A stretch of DNA of 64,000 bases from JAFGAS01 sp963809875 (GTDB lineage: Bacteria > Desulfobacterota > Zymogenia > Zymogenales > Zymogenaceae), in the NCBI GenBank assembly GCA_963809875.1, contig CAWELC010000007.1:434001-498000 (forward strand). Reading direction: 5' to 3'. The translations under genes were made by a program, and so were the position numbers. The notes under the pieces are model-generated. The model was not told the origin of the DNA. It searched no databases and saw nothing but the letters and a program-made list of their open reading frames with translations. Within the stretch, counting starts at the first letter, position 1, and each line of letters begins with the position of its first letter. Below are positions 55,304 through 63,726 of this stretch, piece after piece.

Positions 55304-56563
55304 CTATTCGACAAAGTACCACTCGGCCACCAGCGTCTCCTGCCTGGGCACCACCAGTATGATCACCGGGCGCGCGGCGATCTTGCCGGGCATCCCGGCC
55401 AGCGTGACCGATATCGTGCCGTCATCCAGGGTCACGTCCTTGGCGGCCAGGCCGGCAAATCCCCTGTTACCGCTGGCCGCGATGCCGATGATCGACTTCT
55501 TCTTGAAATCGACGGCGGGCAGCTTCTTGTAGTCGATGCCGAGCTCCTCGGCGATCTTCTTGAGCTCGTCGGCTGACGTCGCCGTGAACTCCCGGTCGTC
55601 CAGCATGTAGTCGGTCATCCCCGTGTAGAAGACCTCATGGTCGATGGGCGTGCCGTAGGTGACGCCCTTTTCGATCATCTTCTGTTTCATACCCGATACG
55701 AGGATCGAGTCCAGGTTATTGTCTAAGACGGCAACATCGGTGCCGGATCCCCTCCCCGGACCCGCAACGCCCGTCTCGTCGCCGGCAACCGACGGTGCCG
55801 GTACCTTGGAGGCAAGGCCCTTCTCCTCGGCGCGCCCCGCGCCCAGCTTCCAGAAGGCCTCGTCTTTTTCCTTATCCATGGTGTAGTAGTCGCCGCCGGC
55901 CATCATGACCGTCTCGGTCTTGCCGGAGTCGCTCACGTACTCTCCCTTGTAGGTGAGGTACTGAAACGTCCCCTCGGTGCCCTTGGCGATCTTCGTGAAG
56001 GTGTCGACGCCTTCCGCGGACAGGCCGCTGGCTCCGATCGTGTTGATTATGATTTCTTTCTTCAGCGCATCCTTGGTCTCATTTTGCCACGTATAGTCGT
56101 TTTCATAGACGTTCGGGGGCGCGTCGCCGATGAGAAAGATCGTCTTTTCGGTATTGACGTCCCGATCCCAGTTCATATTCTGGATGGTGACGTGCAACGC
56201 CTCGTTGACGCTCTCGGGCTCGTCACCGCCCCCGGAGGCCTCGATGCTGTTGACCTCCTTGATGATCGCGTCGGTATCATCGGTAAGCTTCAGGAGCCGG
56301 GTTACGTATTCGTCCCCCCGGTCGCGATAGATCACCAGCCCGAAACGGACATCGGGCCGGGGCGTTCCCCCCTCGATCTCGGCGATCATGTCGACCAGGC
56401 TCTTCTTGACGACGTCGATCTCATCGCCCATCGATCCGGTGGTATCCACCAGAAAGACCACGTCCATCCGCGGCGCTTTCTCTCCGGCAAGGAGTGGGGC
56501 AGCGGCAGTAAACAGGCACATCAGGAATATTGCGGTCAGAAACAGTACGATGGAACGTTTCAT
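55304..56563 (-). CDS. Secreted von Willebrand factor A domain protein
   Basis: 419 residues. Signal peptide (1-26) ends ALLAG-like before EKAPRM; the VWA domain follows directly with the metal-binding MIDAS motif DTTGSMGDE and the later Thr/Asp (RFGLVIYRDRGDEYV, IFLIGDAPPN). The C-terminal ~190 residues carry a Gly-rich linker and a beta-rich tail (MLDDREFTATSADELKKIAEELGIDYK). VWA proteins bind ligands or partner proteins through the metal ion. GGAGGT precedes ATG 56563. The gene stands alone with its own terminator. Confidence 0.85.
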   Translation of the reverse strand: MKRSIVLFLTAIFLMCLFTAAAPLLAGEKAPRMDVVFLVDTTGSMGDEIDVVKKSLVDMIAEIEGGTPRPDVRFGLVIYRDRGDEYVTRLLKLTDDTDAIIKEVNSIEASGGGDEPESVNEALHVTIQNMNWDRDVNTEKTIFLIGDAPPNVYENDYTWQNETKDALKKEIIINTIGASGLSAEGVDTFTKIAKGTEGTFQYLTYKGEYVSDSGKTETVMMAGGDYYTMDKEKDEAFWKLGAGRAEEKGLASKVPAPSVAGDETGVAGPGRGSGTDVAVLDNNLDSILVSGMKQKMIEKGVTYGTPIDHEVFYTGMTDYMLDDREFTATSADELKKIAEELGIDYKKLPAVDFKKKSIIGIAASGNRGFAGLAAKDVTLDDGTISVTLAGMPGKIAARPVIILVVPRQETLVAEWYFVE

Positions 56564-56911
56564 GAGTTACCTCCGGGTTTTAATGGGTTTGACATCCCCG
56601 GGCGGAAAAGGTTCCTGAGACCGCCGGGAGAGGCGGCAGAGGCCGTCCGGGGGCCGCTCCCGCGGGCGGTCGTCGGCGGCATGGCCTGGACACTCTTGAC
56701 ACCCGGGCACGGGGTGTCATATGGCGGCGGGGAGTCGGGGCGTCGACGATCCGGTGTCACGGCAGGGGCAAGACAGTGGGGGATCTCCCCGTGCTCCTGG
56801 AGGGCTTTATCGAGACCGGGCCCGTACCGAAAGAGACGGGGGTTGTGCTATCCCGTTGTGTCCCTTTAGACCGGGCGGGGGCACGCGCCTGGGTGAGCGG
56901 TGCGGATCGGC
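56564..56911. other. Intergenic region with inverted repeat
   Basis: TGACACCC (56697-56704) and GGGTGTCA (56712-56719) form an exact inverted repeat that could be an operator. No gene is seen in these 348 bases. Confidence 0.4.
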
Positions 56912-57424
56912 CTAGGTGTTGGCCTTTACGAACAGCATCCTGAGGTCATAGAGAATGCTGTCGAGAAAGGACTCCTCGTCGGGGGTGAGGTTTCCCTTCG
57001 TCTTTTCCCTGAGCAGAGAGATGAGATCGATGGTCTGGCGGGCGCCGACCAGATCGGTGGCGTTCTTTCCCGATATCGGGTCGGGCACCTGACCCAGGTA
57101 GATGAGGGCCGAGGTGGAAAGCGACATCATAAACGAGGTGAAGGTCAGCGGGACGTAGGCGCGCTCGCCGCCTCGCGGGCCGCTTTCGGGCTCGGGACGC
57201 GGTCCCTCGGTCTGCCGGCCGTCCGGTGCGGGCCCTTCGGATTCGGGCGCGGAGGATGTCGCCTCGGGGCGCTCCCGGTCCGTCGCCGGCTGCTCATCAG
57301 GCGCGCCTGCGGACTCGGGTTCGTTGCCCGGGGCGGTTTCCTTTCCGACTTTGCGCTTGTCGTGGACGGCAAAGCCTTTGTCCTCTCGATCGTCCCGGCT
57401 CTTGTCTTTGTCTTTGGGATCCAT
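56912..57424 (-). CDS. DUF1844 family protein
   Basis: 170 residues from ATG 57424 (GGGAGA upstream; frame further upstream is Arg-rich and not domain-like). The first ~90 residues are charged and disordered. The rest, LTFTSFMMSLSTSALIYLGQ, RQTIDLISLLREKTKGNL and FLDSILYDLRMLFV, is the DUF1844 domain, of unknown function. It lies 114 bases after the dnaJ-like gene in the same direction, so it may belong to the heat-shock group. Confidence 0.75.
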   Translation of the reverse strand: MDPKDKDKSRDDREDKGFAVHDKRKVGKETAPGNEPESAGAPDEQPATDRERPEATSSAPESEGPAPDGRQTEGPRPEPESGPRGGERAYVPLTFTSFMMSLSTSALIYLGQVPDPISGKNATDLVGARQTIDLISLLREKTKGNLTPDEESFLDSILYDLRMLFVKANT

Positions 57425-57538
57425 GGCGTCTCCCTGAAGGCGGGCGTCGTGGATAGGTCTGAAAACGCGAAAGGATCGGGATTTCCTATCCTTCCGCCTC
57501 ACCGGCCCGCGAGGATTGAATCTTCATGGGGCGGCGCG

Positions 57539-58471
57539 TCACCATCCGAGCGCCGCCCGGGGGTTGAACGGGTTCTGTCCGTCGAAGTCGCGCAGGAGCT
57601 TCTTGCTCGAATCGGATATCTTTTTCGGGACGACGATCTTGATCACGGCGTACATGTCGCCCCGCCCGCTGCCCTTGAGGTGGGGCGACCCCTTACCGCG
57701 CAGACGAAGCTTCTGCCCCCCCTGAGTGCCTTCGGGGACGGTAAGGCGCGTGGGCCCGTCCACCGTGGGGATAGTCACCTGGGCCCCGAGGGCCGCCTCG
57801 GTGATGGTAACGGGGACGTCGACGTAGATGTCGTCCTGCGAGCGGGAAAAGTAGGGGTGCGGCCTGACACGCGTAATGATGTAGAGGTCCCCCTGAGGTC
57901 CGCCGGCGATCCCGGGGCCCCCCTTGCCCCTGAGCCTGATCCGGGACCCATCGTTGACGCCGGAGGGAATGGTCACGGTCAGCTGCTCGGTTCCCGTCTC
58001 GGTACGAAGGCTGATGGTCTTTGAAGTCCCCTTGACGGCCTCCATGAAGTCGATCTCCATGGTATAGGAGAGGTCCTCGCCCGAGCGCGGTCGGCGGGTG
58101 GTCGTGCGACGCGCTCCGAAGAGCTCCGAGAAGACGTCGGAAAACGAGCCGAACTGCTCTCCCCCGCCTCCGGAAAAGTCAAACCCCTCGAAGGGGTTTT
58201 CGCCGCCCTTCCACGTCCAACTCCTCGCCCCCGGTCCGCCTCCCGGAGAGAAGGCCGCATCTCCGAACTGGTCATACATCTTCTTTTTTTCGGGGTCGGT
58301 CAGAACTTCATAGGCCTCGGATATCGCTTTGAACTTCTCCTCGGCTGAAGGATCTCCGGGGTTCATGTCGGGATGGTATTTTCGGGCGAGTCTTCGATAA
58401 GCCTTCTTGATTTCTTCGGGTGAGGCGCCGTGGGAAAGCCCCAGCGCCTCATAGTAGTCCTTCTTTGCCAT
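57539..58471 (-). CDS. DnaJ-type chaperone, CbpA-like
   Basis: 310 residues. J domain (1-70) with HPD in RKYHPDMNP, a Gly/Phe-rich linker, then DnaJ C-terminal domains (SYTMEIDFMEAVKGTSKTI, GSRIRLRGKGGPG, VPEGTQGGQKLRLRGKGSP). There is no cysteine zinc finger, which makes it type II (CbpA-like). It would deliver clients to DnaK. The upstream gene is an Hsp20. Confidence 0.92.
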   Translation of the reverse strand: MAKKDYYEALGLSHGASPEEIKKAYRRLARKYHPDMNPGDPSAEEKFKAISEAYEVLTDPEKKKMYDQFGDAAFSPGGGPGARSWTWKGGENPFEGFDFSGGGGEQFGSFSDVFSELFGARRTTTRRPRSGEDLSYTMEIDFMEAVKGTSKTISLRTETGTEQLTVTIPSGVNDGSRIRLRGKGGPGIAGGPQGDLYIITRVRPHPYFSRSQDDIYVDVPVTITEAALGAQVTIPTVDGPTRLTVPEGTQGGQKLRLRGKGSPHLKGSGRGDMYAVIKIVVPKKISDSSKKLLRDFDGQNPFNPRAALGW

Positions 58472-58514
58472 CTAGGGAATTTTAACTGTTACCCGTAGGG
58501 ATATGAGAAAATGT

Positions 58515-58964
58515 TTAATTCTCTTTGATCTCAATCTGCTTGGGACGGGCTTCTTTCACCTTTGGAATCTTAATTTCCAGGAGCCCGTCTTTGAACGTGG
58601 CGGATACTTTCGTCTGGTCGACGGTATGAGGTAGTGAAAACGATCGGGAAAAAGCGCCGTAAGATCGCTCTATCCGGTGGTAGTTCTCTTCTTTGACGTC
58701 TTTTTCGAACTTACGTTCGCCCTTGAGAATCAGGGTTGAGTCTTTGATTTCGATCACGACGTCACTCTTGTTCATTCCCGCAAGCTCCGCCTTCAGGATA
58801 ACGGCCTCGTCGGTCTCATAAATATCGACGGCCGGAGACCAAAATCCCGGGGCCAGGGATTGGTCGTATCCCCTATTTTGAGTCGTGCTGTCGTGGAAGA
58901 GTCGATCCATCCTGTCCTGCAGCGTGAGCAGATCATGGAACGGATCCCACCTGATCAGGGCCAT
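58515..58964 (-). CDS. Hsp20/alpha-crystallin family small heat-shock protein
   Basis: 149 residues from ATG 58964, just after CACAGGAGGTG. Alpha-crystallin domain (about 43-140) with WSPAVDIYETDEAVILKAEL, FSRSFSLPHTVDQTKVSATF and DGLLEIKIPK; ends with a short IEI-type tail (KQIEIKEN) that docks in oligomers. Holds unfolding proteins. 44 bases upstream of the dnaJ-like gene. Confidence 0.95.
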   Translation of the reverse strand: MALIRWDPFHDLLTLQDRMDRLFHDSTTQNRGYDQSLAPGFWSPAVDIYETDEAVILKAELAGMNKSDVVIEIKDSTLILKGERKFEKDVKEENYHRIERSYGAFSRSFSLPHTVDQTKVSATFKDGLLEIKIPKVKEARPKQIEIKEN

Positions 58965-59026
58965 GGCGAACACCTCCTGTGAGCAGCTGAATGTATTGAT
59001 CAATATCATAACACCATTTTGATACT

Positions 59027-59055
59027 AATGTAAACAAATTTAGCGGCAAAGTCAA
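59027..59055 (-). promoter_or_regulatory. Sigma-70-like promoter of the hsp20 group
   Basis: Minus strand TTGACT (59050-59055), 17-base spacer, TACATT (59027-59032). No sigma-32 or CIRCE element was recognised. Confidence 0.5.
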
Positions 59056-59077
59056 GGGGCCGTCGGTTGGTTTTTTC

Positions 59078-59106
59078 TTGACATACCGGGAGGCACACTG
59101 TTTAAT
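59078..59106 (+). promoter_or_regulatory. Sigma-70 promoter of the 59148 lipoprotein
   Basis: TTGACA (59078-59083), 17-base spacer, TTTAAT (59101-59106). Confidence 0.72.
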
Positions 59107-59147
59107 AGGCGTGTGTTTTAGTATCGCCGGATCTATTTGAGGATAAC

Positions 59148-59576
59148 ATGAAAAGATCTCTGATTGGGTTAGTTGTGCTGCTGGTGATCGCGATGGTCTC
59201 CGGCTGCGGATATCGGACACCTGAAGATTGTCAGGAGGCGGTGTTCAAGGCGATCTCAGACGACGACGCGGGAGCCTTCTTTAAGTGTGTGCTGGCGCCG
59301 CCCGAGGATGAAAAGGAGCGGGAAGCGGTTTTCTCCTGGGCAAGGGATAATTACACCCCCTACCTCGGCGGGGCAATCATGAGTAAGAACGAGGTCGATA
59401 ACGTGGTGATCCTCAACATATCGCCCTCGGCCGACTACCTCAGCATTTACGGATCGGCCCTGGCCCCCCCGCCGCTTGCCCTGGCTTTTGTCAAGGAGAA
59501 GGGATACAAGCTCGACCTGGAATACACCGAAAAAATCAGGGAGCTCCACGAGCTCTACAAGGGTCTGACGCATTAG
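59148..59576 (+). CDS. Small lipoprotein of unknown function
   Basis: 142 residues. Signal peptide with lipobox VSGC (Cys20), so anchored in the envelope. The mature part (GYRTPEDCQEAVFKAISDDD onwards) has two further Cys (28, 47) and a mixed fold I do not recognise; LYKGLTH ends the protein. Single gene with a strong promoter, divergent from the heat-shock group. Confidence 0.72.
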   Translation: MKRSLIGLVVLLVIAMVSGCGYRTPEDCQEAVFKAISDDDAGAFFKCVLAPPEDEKEREAVFSWARDNYTPYLGGAIMSKNEVDNVVILNISPSADYLSIYGSALAPPPLALAFVKEKGYKLDLEYTEKIRELHELYKGLTH

Positions 59577-59690
59577 GGATCGGGCCGAAGCCCGTGCGGC
59601 AGTGAAGAAAATCGGCGTCGCACAGGGTCCGAGGCACAAAATGTGAAGGGGTCGAGCCCGGCGGCGCTCTGCCGAGCGTTTCCTGGAGAA

Positions 59691-59719
59691 AAACCCGGTC
59701 ATCACTGATCGGGTTTTTT
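59691..59719 (+). terminator. Probable terminator downstream of the 59148 lipoprotein
   Basis: AAACCCGGTC (59691-59700), ATCACT, GATCGGGTTTTTT (59707-59719): stem with one G-T pair and T tail, 115 bases after the stop. Confidence 0.6.
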
Positions 59720-60076
59720 GCTGCTATCTGTCCGGCCGGAATATCTGCACAATGGGGGAAATCGGCAAAGACGTCGGGCAATCCCGTCAATACCGGAGGA
59801 TAGAGGGCATGACCCCTCTCATGCTCGTGCGGATATTTTTCCGTGGACGCGTCGGAGATTGCGTTAGGCAAGGCCAAGCAGGAAATCCGGATGTATAACC
59901 CGGTGTCGATCGGGACGAAAACGGTGTCCCTTCAGGAGATACCCCGAGAGCCCGGATCTCTACCGCGCGGCAACGCTCTGTCGAAAGAAGATGGGCACGC
60001 GAAAGGGTTGCGGATAATCCCCTGACGCCGGCCCATACCCCATAGCTCGTGCTCGTTTGAAGCTGTGGCGGCTGCC
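59720..60076. other. Intergenic region, about 360 bases
   Basis: No gene is supported. A 60-codon open frame at 59843-60025 has neither a ribosome binding site nor family resemblance. Confidence 0.4.
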
Positions 60077-60946
60077 CTATTCCTCCAGACCCAGCGCCCT
60101 CAGTACCCGCTCGTTAAAGATCTCGGGCTTTTCGACAACCGGGTTATGGAGGCTCTCCGGGATCGAGACGATCGTCAGGTTCTTGAAATAGATGGGGACC
60201 AGCTTTCCGAACTCCCCGATCGGTCCGAATGATCTGCCCCCCTCCACGTATAATACCGGGACATCGGTCCGATAGTTATCGCGGTAGAAGGCGAATTTCC
60301 CCTTGGAAAACCGGTGGATGGCCGATAAGAAATCAAGGGCGCTGTCTATCCTGGTACGCTCGAACCCCTCCCAGGTATACAGCCAGCCGTTATTGCCGTT
60401 GGACTGCTGAAGGGGAAGGAAAGAATTGAGAAAATTGAAGCCGGTGCCGGTCTTGAAGACGATCTGATAGATGAGCTTATTGAGCCTCGGTATCAACAGA
60501 GGATAGAGATATTTCGGAAAGTAGGCATGCACTTCAATGAGTATCAGACGCTCGACCAGCTCGGGGTAGCGAGCGACTACCTCCATAGCGATATTGCCGC
60601 CCAGGCAGTTACCGACGAGCGTAATTTTGCCGAGACCCAGTTTCTCGATATATTTCCTGCCCAGCTCGATAAAATCTTCGAAAGAGAAGTGGGGCAGCGG
60701 AGTGCTTCCGCCGTAGCCGGGCCACGCGGGACGATAGACGGTAAAGTGGCGGGCGAATGCCTCGTGACACATCCCAAATGTGTCCTCGTTACCGATCCAG
60801 CCGTGGTAGAAGACGAGCGGAGGCCCTGACCCGCTTACCTTTGTCGTGATTGTCAGGCCGTCGATCTCGGTGGTCATGAGCGATTCCGTTATTCTCCTTT
60901 TACGACCCGGAGAAGGAATCGTTTTTACCCTTAGTTGTTGTTCCAT
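60077..60946 (-). CDS. Alpha/beta-hydrolase with cysteine at the nucleophile position
   Basis: 289 residues from ATG 60946 (TGGAG upstream). Standard alpha/beta-hydrolase layout: LVFYHGWIGNED oxyanion region, nucleophile elbow LVGNCLGGNIA, and His267 in SIPESLHNPV. The elbow has Cys114 where Ser is usual (GxCxG), as in dienelactone hydrolases. The acid residue is not clear; Glu235 in YVEGGRSFGP is a candidate. Substrate unknown. It reads toward the 59148 gene and away from the glycosyltransferase. Confidence 0.85.
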   Translation of the reverse strand: MEQQLRVKTIPSPGRKRRITESLMTTEIDGLTITTKVSGSGPPLVFYHGWIGNEDTFGMCHEAFARHFTVYRPAWPGYGGSTPLPHFSFEDFIELGRKYIEKLGLGKITLVGNCLGGNIAMEVVARYPELVERLILIEVHAYFPKYLYPLLIPRLNKLIYQIVFKTGTGFNFLNSFLPLQQSNGNNGWLYTWEGFERTRIDSALDFLSAIHRFSKGKFAFYRDNYRTDVPVLYVEGGRSFGPIGEFGKLVPIYFKNLTIVSIPESLHNPVVEKPEIFNERVLRALGLEE

Positions 60947-61129
60947 ATCGTTACTCCAGTTGCTTCAATCGATCGGATCTAAGGAAATCACACCTTTTTT
61001 ACCAGAAAGCGTGATTCCTGTCAATCTTATAGATGCATGGCATGATTGGCCGATTCATCCGGCGTTCTTTCCAGATACGCCGTGTCCCCCCATGGGGGGG
61101 AAAGGCCGAGATCGAGCCGGCCACAAAGA

Positions 61130-61831
61130 TCAGAAGTCCTCTCGATACGTTGATTCGGGCGTTTCTTCCCATACCGATTTGGCCCAGAGATAGAGGGTCT
61201 CGAAGAACCCGTTTTTTTCAAACCGCCGCGTCGAATAGACTATGATCATCGTGGGGTCAAAAGCAACCGATGGCTTGTGGACCCTCATTGCCTTCGATAA
61301 TTTCACGTCCTCTCCCACAAATTCGGGAAAGCCCCCGGACCTGAAGAAAAGCCGTCTCGTGATTGCCATGTTGTTTCCGGCAACGAAAGGACGGCCGATA
61401 TGATTGCCGATGAACAGAGAAACGAATACGATTATATTATAAACATTGTAGAGGATGATCTTCGAGATGGTCGTGCCACCGAATAAGTTGAACCCGGAGA
61501 GGGCATCGATCCTCTTTCGTCCTCCGAACGCGGATGCGACCTTCTCTATCCAACGGGCGGAGACAACGCCGTCGGCGTCCATGAAGCAGAATATATCCCC
61601 GGTCGCGTAGGCGGCGCCGAAATTCCTGGCAGACGATATGCCCTGCTTGGAACAGGAAAGTACCGTAGCCGTATACGAGTGGGCGATCCGCACGGTCGCG
61701 TCCACGCTGTTGTTGTCCACGACAATCAGCTCAAAATCAGCAAGGGTCTGTTTCTTCAGGCTCTCAAGGCACGCGCCGAGGTATGCCTCCTCGTCATAGG
61801 CCGGGATAATCACCGAGATTTTCAGCTTCAC
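61130..61831 (-). CDS. Family 2 glycosyltransferase
   Basis: 233 residues from GTG 61831 (GAGAGGACATTGAAC upstream). Opens KISVIIPAYDEEAYLGACLESL, a GT-A fold; the sugar-nucleotide Asp pairs are VVDNNSVDATV and FMDADGVVS (DxD-like). Hydrophobic segment at about 145-165 (ILYNVYNIIVFVSLFIG) suggests membrane contact. Transfers a sugar to a surface glycan or lipid; donor unknown. Confidence 0.87.
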   Translation of the reverse strand: MKLKISVIIPAYDEEAYLGACLESLKKQTLADFELIVVDNNSVDATVRIAHSYTATVLSCSKQGISSARNFGAAYATGDIFCFMDADGVVSARWIEKVASAFGGRKRIDALSGFNLFGGTTISKIILYNVYNIIVFVSLFIGNHIGRPFVAGNNMAITRRLFFRSGGFPEFVGEDVKLSKAMRVHKPSVAFDPTMIIVYSTRRFEKNGFFETLYLWAKSVWEETPESTYREDF

Positions 61832-62127
61832 GTTCAATGTCCTCTCATGATATCGGGTGCAGCCGTATCGCCTGCCCGATAGAGACAATACCATTATAAC
61901 AGCAAAGGGAGCATAAATGATCGGCAGACAATCCGTGAAGGATCGTCTCCCTTTTGTCCGTCTCACCGTCCCGCTTCCGATTTCAGGAGAACGTAGTGCC
62001 GTAAAGGCGAAAAAAATCGGCTATTTTTATGCGATAATAGGATAAAAAAGACGAAAATACTTGCTATCCTGCCGCCGATCTGATATAAAATTAGATTTTA
62101 TAATACTAGAGAAATGAGGTGATACCG
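61832..62127. other. Intergenic region before the bS22-like gene
   Basis: 296 bases, AT-rich towards the right end (about 62015-62115, with several TATA-like runs). No certain promoter pair was fixed. Confidence 0.35.
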
Positions 62128-62226
62128 TTGGGCAGCGTGATCAAGAAGCGCAGAAAGAAGATGCGAAAGCATAAATATAAAAAGCTTCGCGCAAAGATGC
62201 GCCATAGACGTAGGCGGGGCAGATAA
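62128..62226 (+). CDS. bS22-like small ribosomal protein (AURKAIP1/COX24 domain), 32 residues
   Basis: TTG start at 62128 with GAGGTGATACC upstream. The product is almost all Lys, Arg and His: MGSVIKKRRKKMRKHKYKK, then LRAKMRHRRRRGR. MGSVIKKRRKKM is the signature of the AURKAIP1/COX24-domain peptides, one of which was identified as small-subunit protein bS22 in mycobacterial ribosomes. Too short and with a rare start codon, so automatic gene calling often misses it. A terminator-like hairpin follows. Confidence 0.85.
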   Translation: MGSVIKKRRKKMRKHKYKKLRAKMRHRRRRGR

Positions 62227-62256
62227 GGATACAGCGGCGGTCTTTTCCCAGCGTTT

Positions 62257-62312
62257 CAAAACGAGGGGCTTCTTATGGGCGACTGCACCCAAGGCCCCCC
62301 GTTTTATTTTTC
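62257..62312 (+). terminator. Terminator-like hairpin after the bS22-like gene
   Basis: AAAACGAGGGGC (about 62257-62268) pairs with GGCCCCCCGTTTT, followed by ATTTTT; an inner GGGCGACTGCACCC hairpin may branch off. Confidence 0.6.
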
Positions 62313-62427
62313 CGCTCATGCCAGGAATCTTTTGGTATCGGATATACGGCTCCGGTGCGGCTTGCCGTCCCGAAAACACCCCGCCGCCGTTAAAACCTTC
62401 GACAGGCCTTCAACGGGTAACCTTCTC

Positions 62428-62483
62428 GGGCTATCTTCAACAGGTAGCCCTTGCGGGGCTATCTTCAACAGGTAGCCCTTGCG
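62428..62483. repeat. Two adjacent 28-base hairpin repeats
   Basis: The unit at 62428-62455 is repeated exactly at 62456-62483. Each unit has GGGCTA and TAGCCC arms that form a 6-base stem. A degenerate copy begins near 62408. No spacer separates the copies. Confidence 0.85.
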
Positions 62484-62533
62484 GGCTAATGGCATCGATA
62501 GACGGGCCATCTACCTGTTTGTCGCGGTCTGTG

Positions 62534-63081
62534 ATGCGCAGTGACTCGGCAACCAAGAGACGCCATATCCTCATCACGGGTCTGCCCGGGGTGGGAAAGA
62601 CTACCCTGATAACCTCCCTCATAGAAAAACTCCCCGGGACGAAAAGCGGTTTCTTCACTCGGGAGGTCCGAGAGGGGGGATAAGAAGGGGATTCCTGATC
62701 GAGACGCTGGACGGGGCAACGGCGCCGCTTGCCGAGGTCGGGGGCGGAGGATCTCACCGGGTGGGCAAGTACCGTGTCCTGTCCGAGTCTATAGACAACG
62801 TGGCGGTTGGGGCGATAACGGTGGAGGCTGATTTCGTTATTATCGATGAAATCGGCAAGATGGAGACCGTGTCCGAGCGCTTCGTCCGGGCGGTGGAGCG
62901 GGCCTTTGCGGGCGGGTCTACGGTCATCGCCACTATCGCGAGGCACGGCAACCCGTTCATTGAGGGAATAAAGCAGAGACCCGACGCGCGGCTGTTTGAG
63001 GTGACCCGGGAAAACCGGGATTCGTTGGCCGAGGTGATCCTCAAAGAGCTCGCGTGTCCCGGAGTCGACAAGAGCGGCTAG
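62534..63081 (+). CDS. Nucleoside-triphosphatase THEP1-type (frameshifted near 62677)
   Basis: Reconstructed as about 182 residues. Walker A GLPGVGKTT near the N terminus and Walker B FVIIDEIGKME match the THEP1/NTPase-like family, small ATP/GTP hydrolases of unclear cell role. RRGFLIETLDG and VIATIARHGNPFIEGI are family-typical. A run of six G at 62674-62679 lacks one base, ending the frame after REGG; adding a G joins IRRGFLIETL. ATG 62534 is the most likely start, without a strong ribosome binding site. Confidence 0.8.
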
Positions 63082-63141
63082 CTCATCACTTGGCCGGCAA
63101 GGCACTGTTTCGGTGGATGCAGCCGGGTACCAACGGCCGTC

Positions 63142-63726
63142 ATGAAGATTATCAAGGCAGAATTCATCAAAAGCGCCAGCGGCGCGTCCGGCTTCCCCGG
63201 AGGCCCGCTTCCTCAGATCGCGTTTGCCGGGCGCTCCAATGTCGGCAAATCCTCGCTGATAAATTGCCTCGTGGAGCGAAAGGGACTCGCCAAGACCTCG
63301 TCGGTTCCGGGCAAGACCCGGGTTGTTAATTTCTTCGTTGTGAACGACGCCGTTATCTTCGTGGACCTTCCCGGTTATGGGTACGCGAAGGTCTCCAAGG
63401 AGGAGCGGGAAAAATGGCGTCCCCTGGTCGAAGCCTATTTCACGACTTCGACGACAATTCGAGCGGCCGTTATCATCGTCGATATCAGGCGGGGACCCGA
63501 GCAGGAGGAGCTGAACCTTGCCTCATGGCTGTCTGTCCATTCGATTCGGGTCCTGTTCGTTGCGACAAAGTCCGATCGGGAAAGGAAAAGCGCCGTGAGC
63601 AGTCGCCTCAAGAATATAGCCGCAATCCTCGAGGTGCCTCAGGACGAAATCGTGCTTTTCTCGGCCAAGACGAGGGCGGGCAGGGATATCCTCTGGTCGC
63701 GCATCCGTGAGGCCTGCGGTGCCTGA
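63142..63726 (+). CDS. engB: Ribosome biogenesis GTPase EngB/YsxC
   Basis: 194 residues. G1 GRSNVGKSSLI, G2 Thr in SSVPGKTR, G3 DLPGYGYAK, G4 ATKSDRE and G5 SAKT. Acts in assembly of the large ribosomal subunit. The stop overlaps the start of ispE. Confidence 0.96.
   Translation: MKIIKAEFIKSASGASGFPGGPLPQIAFAGRSNVGKSSLINCLVERKGLAKTSSVPGKTRVVNFFVVNDAVIFVDLPGYGYAKVSKEEREKWRPLVEAYFTTSTTIRAAVIIVDIRRGPEQEELNLASWLSVHSIRVLFVATKSDRERKSAVSSRLKNIAAILEVPQDEIVLFSAKTRAGRDILWSRIREACGA

Larger units (their letters stand above)
62227..62533. other. Intergenic region containing hairpin and tandem repeats
   Basis: Holds the terminator-like hairpin at 62257-62312 and the 28-base repeats at 62428-62483; nothing else is supported. 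Confidence 0.45.

Noticed and set aside
59843..60025. 60-codon open frame in the gap before the alpha/beta-hydrolase
   Set aside because: No ribosome binding site and no recognisable family; composition like non-coding DNA.
62428..62483. CRISPR-like array
   Set aside because: Only two full 28-base copies in direct contact, no spacers and no cas genes.
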